64,000 bases of DNA from Paroedura picta (lineage: Eukaryota > Chordata > Lepidosauria > Squamata > Gekkonidae): the NCBI RefSeq assembly GCF_049243985.1, contig NC_135381.1, positions 17,595,345-17,659,344 on the forward strand, read 5' to 3'. Of this stretch, positions 48,971 to 59,978 are shown in pieces. The notes under the pieces were generated by a model, which had not been told where the DNA came from, made no database searches, and saw only the letters and a program-made list of their open reading frames with translations. How positions within the stretch are numbered: position 1 is the stretch's first letter; each line of letters starts with the position of its first letter. The position numbers and the translations under genes were made by a program.

Positions 48971-49278
48971 AACTAAAATCACTTTTGGTCCCAAACTCAG
49001 CAACCCATGAGGAAGTTCTTACCCAAGTTCTCTTAGCTCTGTTTCTGCATGTGTGTTCTCAAATCACAGAAAAATGTGTAGGAAACTTTTAGCCCAAACT
49101 AAAGCTAAGAGAGAAAGAAATCCTCAGTCACTGGAATGAAAATTGCATTCTCATTGCTTCCCCTGCCTCCCCATGTGTCCACCAGATAACTATAATTCTC
49201 AAACCTCATTCAGCAAGACCCCTTGGCTGGCATATGTCTACTTGGAGCACAATATATTGGAAGTGGAATGTTCTAGAG

Positions 49279-49414
49279 CAGGGGTAGTCAAACTGCGGCC
49301 CTCCAGATGTCCATGGACTACAATTCCCAGAAGCCCCTGCCAGCGAATGCTGGCAGGGGCTTCTGGGAATTGTAGTCCATGGACATCTGGAGGGCCGCAG
49401 TTTGACTACCCCTG
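49279..49414. mobile_element. Palindromic hAT-type miniature element, copy 6 (exact 8-bp TSD)
   Basis: Both arms are full length and almost perfectly complementary. The ends are CAGGGGTAGTCAAACTG and its complement. Exact duplications ttctagag lie at 49271-49278 and 49415-49422. The arms contain ACTACAATTCCCAGAAGCCC. This is the type copy for the family here. Confidence 0.93.
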
Positions 49415-49924
49415 TTCTAGAGAATCAGGGTGCTCCTCTGCTTGACCCCATGAACCCTGCAACAGTGATGAATGTTTCTGTGACCGGCCCATATTGTTTG
49501 TATGGAATATTTAGACCAGTGATTCTCAAGCTTTCTGGTGCTGCGACTCCAACTTTGGCAGCGGATGCACATGCAGGCACACAACAGCTGAGGCAGCATG
49601 GAGGTAGCCAGTGCCATGGTTCTGCCGCCTCCACCCTCCTCTGCCTGCTGCCGCCATTTTCTGTTGTGAAAGCTCACATTTGTGGGGTAGCATTTTGCTA
49701 ATTGGTCAATTATGTGGCAAACATTGTTTGATTTTTTTCCTGATGCTTTGATAACAGTTCCTGCGACTGTCATACCTCCTTCCCAACTCTGCACCGTCCA
49801 TGTTGGCACTCCAAATCTGTTTCACAGATGATTTGTTCCATCAGCATATGAGTCAACATAGCTTCCCAAGACCATAATACCTTCGCTTGTATGCTTTTGG
49901 TCCTGCTGAATTTGTAGTTGCAGA

Positions 49925-50265
49925 ATTATAGACTTGGAGGGGCTCTTGAGGGTCATCTAGTCCAACTCCCTGCAGAATGCAAGAAATGGCCACAAGAGCC
50001 AAGCACCAACACAATCCCTTCTGCCCACCCACTTACAATCTGCCTAAATTCACAGAATTAGCATTTCTGTCAGATGACTATCTACCTCTGCTTTAAAAAT
50101 TCCAAAGAAGGAGAATACAACCACCTCCTGAGGAAGTTTGTTCCACTGAGGAATTGCTCTAACTGTAAGGAACGTCTTCCAGATGTTTAGTCCAGATGTC
50201 AAGTACTTAAAGATGGCTCTCATATCACAAGCTAGATTCCTAGCTCGTATATACAGGTCGGGTTG
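49925..50265 (-). mobile_element. CR1 LINE 3' end
   Basis: On the minus strand the sequence runs toward GCAGGGAGTTGGACTAGATG, ACCCTCAAGAGCCCCTCCAA and TCTATAATTCT, the CR1 3' end. About 340 bases are recognisable, including the untranslated stretch with GGAACAAACTTCCTCAGG. Confidence 0.8.
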
Positions 50266-50641
50266 CTTTTTCCCCTCCTTTATTTTGTTTCACTCATGAG
50301 TAGCCCATAGCAGTTCCACAGGGAGCTGTTTGCTCGCCCAGTTGTGGGAACTAAATATATCGGCTTGTTCTTCACTATTCCTGACCCTACTTACTTAGTT
50401 ATGGGCAGCTTCGCCATTGTACCTAACAGTTCCTTGGCGAGGGACTTGGTTCAAAGACTCTCAGAAGGTGAACAGTTCCAGTTGTCCGCATCAGTGTTAC
50501 TTTGCAGTCATGAAACCACCTTGAGGCCCTGGTGTTCTTCACATCCTTTCTGTTGAAGAGGGACTATTTGCAAATATGGCTGGTTGAAACAAAGGTTCCA
50601 GATCAGAAAATCCAACCTCACTTACATCATTCTCTCCCTAG

Positions 50642-50677
50642 GGAACCCAGGGGTCCTGAGCGTGCCCACATGTGATG
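50642..50677 (+). promoter_or_regulatory. KLHL22: KLHL22 leader with start-stop overlapping the main ATG
   Basis: The exon begins after CTCCCTAG. The leader contains ATGTGATGG: the ATG at 50670 is followed at once by TGA, and the TGA overlaps the main ATG at 50675. The first ATG has a weak context (C at -3, T at +4), the second a strong one (G at -3, G at +4). This fits a minimal upstream start-stop that could tune KLHL22 translation. Confidence 0.6.
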
Positions 50678-53600
50678 GCGGAGGATCAGAAGCCAGGGCA
50701 GACATACAAGACTCCTCTTGAGCCTTCGATGAAGCAGCATATCAGCAACACGTACCGCAGCGCTCAACATTCACAGGCTCTGCTGAGTGGTTTGGTAGCT
50801 CTCCGAGACAGCGGCATCCTCTTTGATGTTATCTTGCTGGTGGAGGGGAAGGCTATTGAAGCTCACCGCATCCTCCTGGCTGCATCATGTGACTACTTCA
50901 GGTCAGCTCACCACGGAGCTGCAGCCATTTTGTGCTTAGATTTGAACCCAATGCTGTCCTTATTCAATTAGGATATCTTTGGGCTTTGCCAGTGAAGTTT
51001 AGTAACCTGTTAGGGATAAGTTCAAAGAAAGTCTTTTGAGATACGATACGGCAACTAAGGATTTCTGTTGCAGGGTGTGGGGAGGCAGAAATTTCAATGA
51101 GCATGCCCAAGGCCTTGCTTACAGCTGAAATACATTCTGCGATCCCAGCCCCTTTATTGTATAAAAATAAATATAAATAAAGGCATAAGAAGAGTCAGAC
51201 TGGATCAGCCCAATGGTGCAATTTCTTGCCTCCTTTCCCTGTGTTAAATTCTCTTTCCATTTATGTCCTATAAAATGTGTGCACATCAAAATGTTCATTG
51301 TCTTAGAGGGTGGTTGGTTTGCCTGCAAAAGAGGTCCCTAGTGAGGTGAGACGTGGATCCCAGTCCACCATTGCCTCGTTCAACACCCCCACACCTTTAT
51401 ATGTACCAGAGTCCTTTAAACATGAACAGTCTCTAGGATGCTTCAAACCAACACAAATACTCACCTGGATCCATCTATAGGATGAATGAGCCTGAAGTGT
51501 TCCAGGTGCCAGGGCCAAATCCCAATAGCCCCCTGCTACTTCAGGTCAGCTCCAAAAGTTCAGCCATGGAGCTCACTAATGATCTGTGGCCAGTCATTAC
51601 ATCTCAGCTTGACCTACCTCTGGGAGTTGTTTGTCTGAAAATACAATGTGATTTATCAGCATCAGCTGCCTTGAATTCCATGAAGAAGGTGGTGGGAAAT
51701 TTGGGAAATAATTAGATGCTTGGGGTGAGGGTTTTAAGATGCCATGTTAATACATGCATTGTGTTGCCCCCCCCAGGGGGTCTGAAGTATACATCATCTC
51801 CCCCCATTCTCTATCACCTTGGTAGGTGGGAGTAGATTGTGATTGGCTGCCGCCATGTTATGATTTTTAATGTCTTTTAATGGAGTTTTAATTGGGGTTT
51901 TTAAGACAACTGTTACCCGCCACGAGCCTACCCAAAGAGTTGCAGGAAATAAATCAAATAGTAATAGTAATGTATTATGGCAACAAAAACATGCTTTTTG
52001 AAAAGAATGCTTCAAGCATCTCTCTCTTTGCAGGGGAATGTTTGCTGGTGGACTGAGAGAAATGGAACAAGAGGAGGTCCAGATCCAGGGTGTGTCTTAT
52101 AATGCGATGTGTAAAATCTTAAACTTCATATACACTTCTGAGCTGGAGCTCAGCCTGAACAACGTGCAGGAAATACTCACCGCATCATGCCAACTTCAGG
52201 TGAGAGCTGGTGGTTCTAAAAGATGCATTGGGGAAAGGAACACACACACACACACAAAACCTGGTGAGAGCTGGGGCCATGACTTGCTGTCAATAACATC
52301 AGGCAGATTTAGCATCCTGTGTTTTGTGTCACTCACTTAGCAATATCCAGGTGGTATGTGCACTGAGAGTATCTGCATCTGTTAGAACCAGGAGAGGGCC
52401 AGCCACCTAACTTAATCCCTATTCCTGAGACATCTTCATTTTTGTGACAGAGGGAGGGATTGTGGCTGATATAAACTTCTCCCTTTTAAAGACAAATTCT
52501 TTTATTTCTACTGGTGAACATTATATAAATTCTCCCTGTTCTACTTTATAGAGGTAGCTGTCCTCTTCCGCAGGGGTAGTCAACCTGTGATCCTCCAGAT
52601 GTTCATGGACTAGAATTCCCATGAGCTCTCTAGACCCAGCTTCCATAACTCCTGCCATCTGCATCAACCAATCAGATATCTTCTCTTTCTCTACACAGGA
52701 AGGTTTCTGCCGGCAAACACAAATGAAGGTTTAGGGGGGAAAACTCATTCCCACTATAGTTCCATCATAGCATTTTTATTCTGCTTTTGAGTCAGTGGTG
52801 CTCCAGGCTCACTAGACACTGCTAGTGAAATTGCTACATGAGCTGGGGAATATTCTATTCTCAAGGCACACGTTCTTCCTCTCCACCCTGAAACAACACC
52901 TGCATTACTGTCCTATGACTGCTGGCTTTCTGTCCCTACCTTCTCTTCTTGTTCCTCTCACACCACAGTGGGGGGGGGGGGAATCTGCAAATTTTGGAAC
53001 TACAGTGAAGCTTGCAAATTAAGTAAACCTCAATTTTTATCAGATTGGCTTGTTTAACTGGGATTTGGGCTTATCTGCTATTTTTAATCATTCTGCAGGT
53101 TCCAAGCAGTTTACAATCTTGTTGCAAGATTGCCATAACCCATTCTAGGTCAAAGGTACTCTTCTGTTTTTCCTTCTTGCAGATCCCTGAGGTCATCAAA
53201 TTCTGCTGTGACTTCCTCATGTCTTGGGTGGATGATGAGAACATCTTGGATGTGTATAGACTAGCAGACCTTTTTGACCTGAGCCATCTGAATGAACAGT
53301 TGGACGCCTATATTTTGAAAAATTTTGTTACATTCTCAAAGACAGAAATGTACCGCCAGCTCCCCCTTGAAAAGGTCTACACCCTCCTCAGCAGCAACCT
53401 CTTGGAAGTTACATCTGAGAACGAGGTCTATGAAGGAGCCCTCCTTTACCATTACACACCAGAGCAGGTGGAGACAGATCAGGTATCTTTGATGGAGCCC
53501 CCGAAGCTGCTGGAGACAGTCCGTTTCCCCCTGATGGAGTTCCACATTCTGCAGAGGCTCCATGACAGACTGAGCTCATGTCCATTAAAGGAGATGGTGG

Positions 53601-56600
53601 CCAGTGCATTGATGTATCACAAGAATGAGTGCCTTCAACCAGTGCTTCAGAATGTGCACACACAGCTGAGGTCAGAGTTCCGGTGTGTTGTGGGCTTCGG
53701 GGGGATTCATTCCACTCCCTCTACGGTTCTCAGCAACCAAGCCAAGTACTTAAACCCGCTGTCAGGTGAATGGAGGCATTTCGCACCAGCGCAGTCCCGT
53801 AAAATGTCCAACCAAGGAATTGCAGTTCTCAACAACTTTGTCTTCTTAATTGGGGGAGATAACAATGTACGAGGGTTTCGAGCAGAGTTCAGATGTTGGA
53901 GGTAAGGGGCTACTTCTTGATTTTAAATTGCCAGTGTGTTTTTATTTTCAGCTGAGCAGGGATTGGAATTCGGGTTTCTCATAACTAAACCCAGCACTGT
54001 GGCCATTATGCCATGCTTGGCTCTGGTAACCTCTGTTGCTTTCTGAACTATCCTTGGCATTTTGAAATCTGTCTGTTGTGGGGAACCCCTTCTTTTATTG
54101 TCTGTCCCTTTTGAATAGATTGTACTCCCTGATTCTAGTATTCCAATTGTCAGTGTTACCCCACCAAGTTTCTGTGATTCCTATTAGGTCATAGCCCCCT
54201 TCCTCTATTAGGACTACTAGTTCCTCCTGCTTGTTTCCCGTAATCTGTGCATTAGTGTAGAGACATCGTAATCCATCCTTTGTGTGCCTCGTGGTTTTGG
54301 TTTTTGAACTTCCTTGTAAGCTTATGTAACATTCCCTGCACTGCCCTTTGCTTTACTGTTGTGTTTTTGTCTGTAAAGTGGGAATGATTCTGATCACATA
54401 TGTTGGAATTAGTAGACTGAAAGTGCAAGTAGATTGGCATTAATGAAATGCAATAAAGATGGAAATTATCTCCGCAATATATAAAAATGAGGAGGATAAA
54501 ATTGTGCCCCTGCTTACGTGAAAGGGGAAAACACATGAGTTCTGCCTCATCCTGGATGCTAGCTCTTTAGCAGACTTCCTTTTGAATGGATATGGGTCTG
54601 GAAGAAAAGGGCCCTCCACTTACCAGCTAAAGCTTGAGAATTCATGCTCTGAGTGCCATCACTCCTCTTAGCAGTAACAGAATGGCTGCCGGTTACAGTA
54701 CTCATTGTACTGTAAAAGAGAGATTGTGCTATAGAAGTTGCTAGGCCCAAAGTTAAAAAAAATAGACTGACAGCAATAAAGGTAGCACCTGGCAGAAGGA
54801 TGGATGGAGGCCTAGTCTGCCTCTTGGTGGCTGATTTGGAGGCAGTTGCTAAAAAGAAGAGTAAGAAAAAGCTTTCTTACTGTAGCCAGATGGTGCAGAT
54901 GGGGAGAACCGTGACAGGGGCTGTTAGGTATGCTGAGAGCAGCCGGTTGCCTAAGGTTGTGCCCAGATGTCTCTGCTATTGCAATCTGGCAATAGCGCCT
55001 CATCTTCCTTTGCAAGGTATGACCCACGACACAACAAGTGGTTCCAGATCCAGCCCCTTCAGCAAGAGCACGCAGACCTCTGTGTCTGTGTTGTGGGCGA
55101 GTACATCTATGCTGTGGCAGGACGGGACTACCATGAAGACTTACGGGAGGTGGAAAGATACGACCCCAAAACCAACACCTGGGAATATGTGGCCCCCCTG
55201 AAGAAGGAGGTAAGACCAGGTGGTATACATGAAGACGGGTGCTTGATGGGATCTATCGAAAGTGTGTTCTGGATCCATGGCCTCAAGTGTCCTCTTGCTT
55301 GGTCATATGATGGGGAGTCACGGAATATTTATAGAAGGCTGCCTTCATTCTGTTTTGCTGGCAAGATTCCTGGGGAAATCTGTTTTCCAGTCTGGGAGAT
55401 GAGAGTGATGCAAAGTTGATTTTGGGTCTATGCCAAGGGTTGCATGCAACAACTACTCTTAGTTAAGGCCACAATTGCAGGCTGGGTTTGCAATCTGAGG
55501 CATAGCTGTGCTTACCCTGTAGTTAGCTGCAATGTAGGTAGAGGTCATAACACATCAGGCCCCATAAGTACAGGTCTCCTTCCCTACCTCATTGTTCTTG
55601 TTTCCCACACTGCTGCTGGAAGCACAAGAGATTCCAGTGCCAGAGATGCCCAGCCACTGAGGAGTGGTTGGGGAAGCCTGTTCCATAGGCACCAAAGCAT
55701 ATTTTTTACATAATTTCTTGCCAAGGTGGCGCAGAGTGGTAAGCAGCAGAAATGCTGTCTGAAGCTGTCTGACCATGAGGCTGGGAGTTCGATCCCAGCA
55801 GCTGGCTCAAGGTCAACTCAGCCTTCCATCCTTCCGAGGTGGGTAAAATGAGTACCCAGCTTGCTGGGGGGTAAACGGTAATGACCGGGGAAGGGAATGG
55901 CAAACCACCCTGTATTGAGTCTGCCAAGAAAACGCTAGAGGGTGTCACCCCAAGGGTCAGACATGTCCCGGTGCTTGCACAGGGGATACCTTTACCTTTA
56001 CCTTATTAGGGAAGGTGTGTTTCCTTAGACTCAGGATCTATTTGGCCCATGATAAATCACACCTGTCAGACTACCATTGCTCCACTAGGTTTCCTATAGT
56101 CTCTCTGGTGGCAGCTCTCCAAGTTCTCACGCAAGTAAAGGTCTTTTCCAAGTCCTGCTACTTGAGATCTTTAACAGAAGATCTTATGGGTTGAACCTGG
56201 AGTCTTCTGCATGAAAAGCACAATTCCTCTCTAGTTTCTTCAACTAGAGGCAACTTTTTGGCTTCCTAATGGATAGCTGGGAGCCAAGCAATAAGGGTCA
56301 CAGCCATTTTGCATGTCTGCTGCAACAGCATTCTAAGCATTTTAAGTTTTGAAGCTGGGGCTGGTGGAGGGGAGGAATACTTTTTATGGCTGCAAAAGTT
56401 GGAAATAAGTGAAGCCTCAAAACCAGGATGTGGATGGAAAAGGGTCCCTGGGCAAGAGGGCTCCAGAGCACTGTACAAGTTTGTGCCCTCTTTTTGTGCC
56501 CATCCTTTTGCCATTACATTGCCTGAATCTTGGGAGCAGAATAGGTTGCTCATAAATAACAAGTCTAGCAAAATATTTAACAGGGAGAATTCTGATTTCA

Positions 56601-57688
56601 AAATGTGCGTTCTGTGGCAAAGCATTCACATCTGTTCAGGCAGTTCAGTCATAACAGAGAAAAAAAAACTTACACATCCTAGACTGCTTTCTTTACCTTA
56701 CAATCTCCTATAGATCTATTCTCTCTCTTAATAGATAACTGATATCTTACAGGGGGGAAAGTAGTTGAGTGAAATGCTCAGAGTTCCATGTAGTGACTCC
56801 AGGTCACTCTGTATGTGTGTGTTTGTTTATGTGTGTTTTGATGCAGGTATATGCACATGCAGGAGCTACTTTGGAAGGGAAGATGTACATTACCTGTGGA
56901 AGACGAGGTGAGGACTACCTGAAAGAGCTGCATTGTTATGATCCAGTAGCTGATTGCTGGGAGAGGCTGGCTGATGGGCCTGTCCGACGGGCCTGGCACG
57001 GAATGGCTGCAGTGTTGGGGAGGCTGTATGTGATCGGAGGTAGTAACAATGATTCTGGCCATAGAAGAGATGTTCACCAGGTAAGTCAACGCTCTGTGTA
57101 CTTTTTTTTTTTTACACATACCACTGCTCTCTACCTGTGTTTATTCAGTGTTTGGTTATAACAAAACAACTTTCTAGCATGCATGGTTGTACCAGAAATA
57201 GCAGTTGCCTATGTGATAAAAACTCCAGTAGCTCGCTGATTACTACTACTTTTGAGGAGCTGTTCCTTTCATGATCAGCATCTTGTGTTCTTGATGTTGC
57301 TTTCTTGCAGGTTGCCTGTTATACTGCAAGCAGTGGTCAGTGGACTTGTGTTCGCCCATTGCCTGCAGGGCATGGAGAACCTGGCATTGCTGTCCTGGGC
57401 CATGAGATCTATGTCTTAGGGGGCAGGTCCCATAACGAGAGCACACGCGTGGACTACGTCCATATTTATGATGCTGAAAGAGACGACTGGGAAGAAGGGC
57501 CTCCATTAGAAGAGGATATTTCTGGGATGGCTGCCTGTGTCCTCACACTGCCGAGAGCCACCCTAATGGAAGTGGAGAGATGGGATCCTGAGTGGCAATG
57601 TGACAGACTGCAGAATCCCCTGGATGTTTCTTCCAAGGTCATGACCACTTCTGATTGGGAGGAATCTGATAATCTGGGTGACGATTAG
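50675..57688 (+). CDS. KLHL22: KLHL22, BTB-Kelch Cullin-3 adaptor, complete CDS
   Basis: Six coding exons: 50675-50901, 52034-52199, 53183-53901, 55017-55209, 56847-57080 and 57311-57688, with the frame closed to 638 residues (human 634). Residues about 50-117 form the BTB domain (FDVILLVEGKAIEAHRILLA, FIYTSELELS), which dimerises and binds Cullin-3. The BACK domain follows (FCCDFLMSWVDDENILDVYR). Six Kelch repeats from about residue 300 bind substrate (GFGGIHSTPS, LIGGDNNVRGFRA, AVAGRDYHEDL, ITCGRRGEDYL, VIGGSNNDSG, VLGGRSHNEST). The C-terminus ends in an acidic SDWEESDNLGDD, as in mammals (SDWEEFDN). Mammalian KLHL22 drives mono-ubiquitination of PLK1 at kinetochores and degradation of DEPDC5. 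The start chosen gives AEDQ, close to human MAEEQE. Confidence 0.97.
51765..51975 (+). mobile_element. Interspersed LINE 3'-end-like repeat, copy B
   Basis: The same family as 29500-29722 in the opposite orientation, with shared blocks GGTCTGAAGTATACATCATC, GATTGGCTGCCGCCATGTTA and TAATTGGGGTTTTTAAGACA, and a short (ATAGTA)-type tail. It lies in the KLHL22 intron just upstream of exon 52034. Confidence 0.65.
52571..52630. mobile_element. Palindromic hAT-type miniature element, half copy
   Basis: Only the left arm is present (CAGGGGTAGTCAACCTGTG, then GATGTTCATGGACTAGAATT and CCCATGAGCTC). The second arm is missing, so this copy cannot fold back. Confidence 0.7.
55722..56005 (+). mobile_element. 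Sauria-type SINE with ACCTTT tail
   Basis: Head GGTGGCGCAGAGTGGTAAGC and GGCTGGGAGTTCGATCCCAG; body CCTTCCATCCTTCCGAGG, GTACCCAGCTTGCTGGGGG; 3' end GGGTCAGACATGTCCCGG and ACCTTTACCTTTACCT. It is the plus-strand counterpart of the copy at 43423 and lies in KLHL22 between exons 55017-55209 and 56847-57080. A small insertion (AGCAGAAATGCTGTCTGA) separates the A and B boxes. Confidence 0.9.
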
Positions 57689-59690
57689 CCCAAGAGACTG
57701 CCCTCTTTTTCTGACTTTTTGGCTTTTCGCCTTGCTGTAACTGAGCAGGTAATGTGACCACCCTAACTTTGCTGAGTCCTACACTCTTGCCAACAAAGTT
57801 TTGCAGCCGGTACACCCTAGGCAGCCTGGTCATATTGACAGGACTTGCAGCAAGAACTGGCCAGAGGCTACTGAAGAGGTGGCTAGGAATGGCCTTCAGC
57901 ATGAAGGCACTTTGCACAAAGGGGTGGCACCCCCTGATGAAGGGAAGTCTTTTAGGAGCAGTGTGTGCGTGTGTCAGTGAATGGTGAATTCATATTATTT
58001 GCAGATTTGAAAAAGCGTTTGAAAGGAAGATGGCTTTGACCATTGGTCTGCCACATGTGACAAGCCAATGAGTTTTTTTTTCATCAAAATATTGTCATAA
58101 TGTCCACTGAAAGCTTACTAGCTGCTTGACTTGCAGCACAAAAGATGTAGCTCAACCAGTCCTGAACATCAGATGTCCAGCATGAAATTGCCTCATTACT
58201 TCTGAAACAGAATCCTTGGTGAGCATCATCTTCTTCCAGTGTCTTGAGCCTCTGAGCTCCTTTGTGCTGCCAGCATCTCTGCACCTTTCTTAGCTGCTTA
58301 TAGTAGCAGCCAACATCCTGGTAGCCCAGAACTGTGCAGGTGAGCAGAAAATTACCAGCTTATCTTGGGAGAGAGAACTTTTGCTGTTCAGTTTTATTCT
58401 GTACTTCCTTTAAAAAGGATATATATAATGCTTCTTCTTGTCCATGCCAGATAAATATACCAAGGCCAGGAGAAAACCAAGTTGTGTCTAATAGACTGCT
58501 TTATCAATGGCAGTGGGAACAGGCAGAATGCACTTGAATAGAGGGATATGTCCGCAAGAGAGATCAGGGGGGGAAAGCTGAAGGCCCTAGTATTCTGTTC
58601 CCCACATTCTTTCTAAAGCTAATCAGTGGTTTTTTCAACTTCCATTTTGTATACAACTTTTCAGTCCAGCAAGAACAATAGATACAGGATACAGTTGTCA
58701 TTTTTCTGTAGCTTAGTAAACATTGCTTTAGGTCTGTCACCACCAGCAAATCGTGTTTAGAAAATATAAATGCTACCCTCCAGGGGCCTGCTGAAACTCT
58801 AACTGTACCCCAGAATGCAGTAGCTATTGCCCTCACCTTGTTAGAGCTCTACTTCCTTGTTTCATTCAAAGAACATCAATACCATACTAAAGATGATTTT
58901 TCTCATAATGTATCTTGTATGGACAGACATCTCTGTAAAAAACCTCACATTTACCCATTACAAGTAGATTTGCCAGCCTGCTGATTCAAGGAAAGTGTGT
59001 AACTTTTGAAAAGAGGTTCCAGGGCAGACACACTGACAGGTTAGATTTTTGTCAACAAACGCATGACTGATAACCATGATGGTGAAATATGTCTCTGCTC
59101 TAAAATACCTGTGATTGACCTGAGCAACTGCCTACAGGAACCAGTTCTGGAAAAGAGCTAATGGGTGCTCAGCTGCTATAGCAGAAGTTTCCAACAAACC
59201 TGTAGTCTTATACTGCCTAATCTATTATTCCCTCGTGTTCTGTTAAAATTCCCTGAGTAATAAACCTGTTTTCAGATGTCTTATGTTTTATATAAACTCC
59301 ACTGAAATACACAAGAACTGTGAAAGGGTGAGGTACTGTTCTGGCACATCTATTCATGTTAGTGGACCCTGGGGAGGAGATGTTAATAGCTGGGGTGGAA
59401 AGAAATGTTATTTGGTTTCTCTACTTCACCCTCCAAGATGTCTGGGCTGGCCTTGTGTTAGAGACCTCTGAACACCAGCAAAATGGTTCAGTGCTACAGT
59501 AACAGCAATGCTCCACTGAGAATTATACAGTAAGCAAGATAATAAGTTTGGGTTGTAAAAGTTTGGCTTGTAAAAGAAAGCTATGGCAAATAGGTCTTTT
59601 GAAGTGAGATTAACATGAGTTAAAAAGGATTTTTTCTTTTGTGATCTCTGGGAAGCTATCCCTCTGAGAAGCCAGTTACATTGAGCGACT
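57689..59690. other. KLHL22 3' untranslated region and downstream flank
   Basis: No further coding sequence. The best canonical poly(A) signal is AATAAA at 59259-59264, which would give a 3' UTR of about 1.6 kb. An ATAAATATA variant lies near 58452. The rest is unique-looking sequence. Confidence 0.5.
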
Positions 59691-59691
59691 G

Positions 59692-59965
59692 TAAAATCAG
59701 AGTCCAGTAGCACCTTTAAGACCAACAAAGATTTATTCAAGGCATGAGCTTTCGAGTGCAAACACTCTTCCTCAGACTAAGAACTGACCATCATAACAGT
59801 AGGAATGTTTTTTGCTTATATATTCCTACTGTTATGTTGATCAGTTCATAGTCTGAGGAAGAGTGTTTGCACTCGAAAGCTCACGCCTTGAATAAATCTT
59901 TGTTGGTCTTAAAGGTGCTACTGGACTCTGATTTCATTGTGCTACTTCAGACCAACACAGCTACT
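59692..59965. mobile_element. Foldback repeat D with 13-bp target duplication
   Basis: Two inverted arms flank a short loop region. The left arm carries the core on the minus strand (59750-59775) and the right arm on the plus strand (59853-59878): CTGAGGA, hairpin GAGTG-TTTG-CACTC, then GAAAGCTCACGCCTTGAATA. The insertion is bounded by identical 13-mers cattgagcgactg at 59679-59691 and 59966-59978. It is the cleanest member of the family and defines its limits. Confidence 0.85.
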
Positions 59966-59978
59966 CATTGAGCGACTG

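Larger units (their letters stand above)
44801..50640. other. Probable KLHL22 intron 1, repeat-rich
   Basis: No coding sequence is supported. The stretch contains foldback repeat C (about 46640-46815), a hAT element (46867-47484), a second hAT element (48516-48866), a palindromic element (49279-49414), a possible eroded hAT end near 49517 and an antisense CR1 end (49925-50265). Confidence 0.6.

Noticed and set aside
49425-49809. Minus-strand 130-codon open reading frame near 49417-49809
   Set aside because: It has no recognisable domain and overlaps a probable eroded hAT end starting near CAGTGATTCTCAA at 49517.
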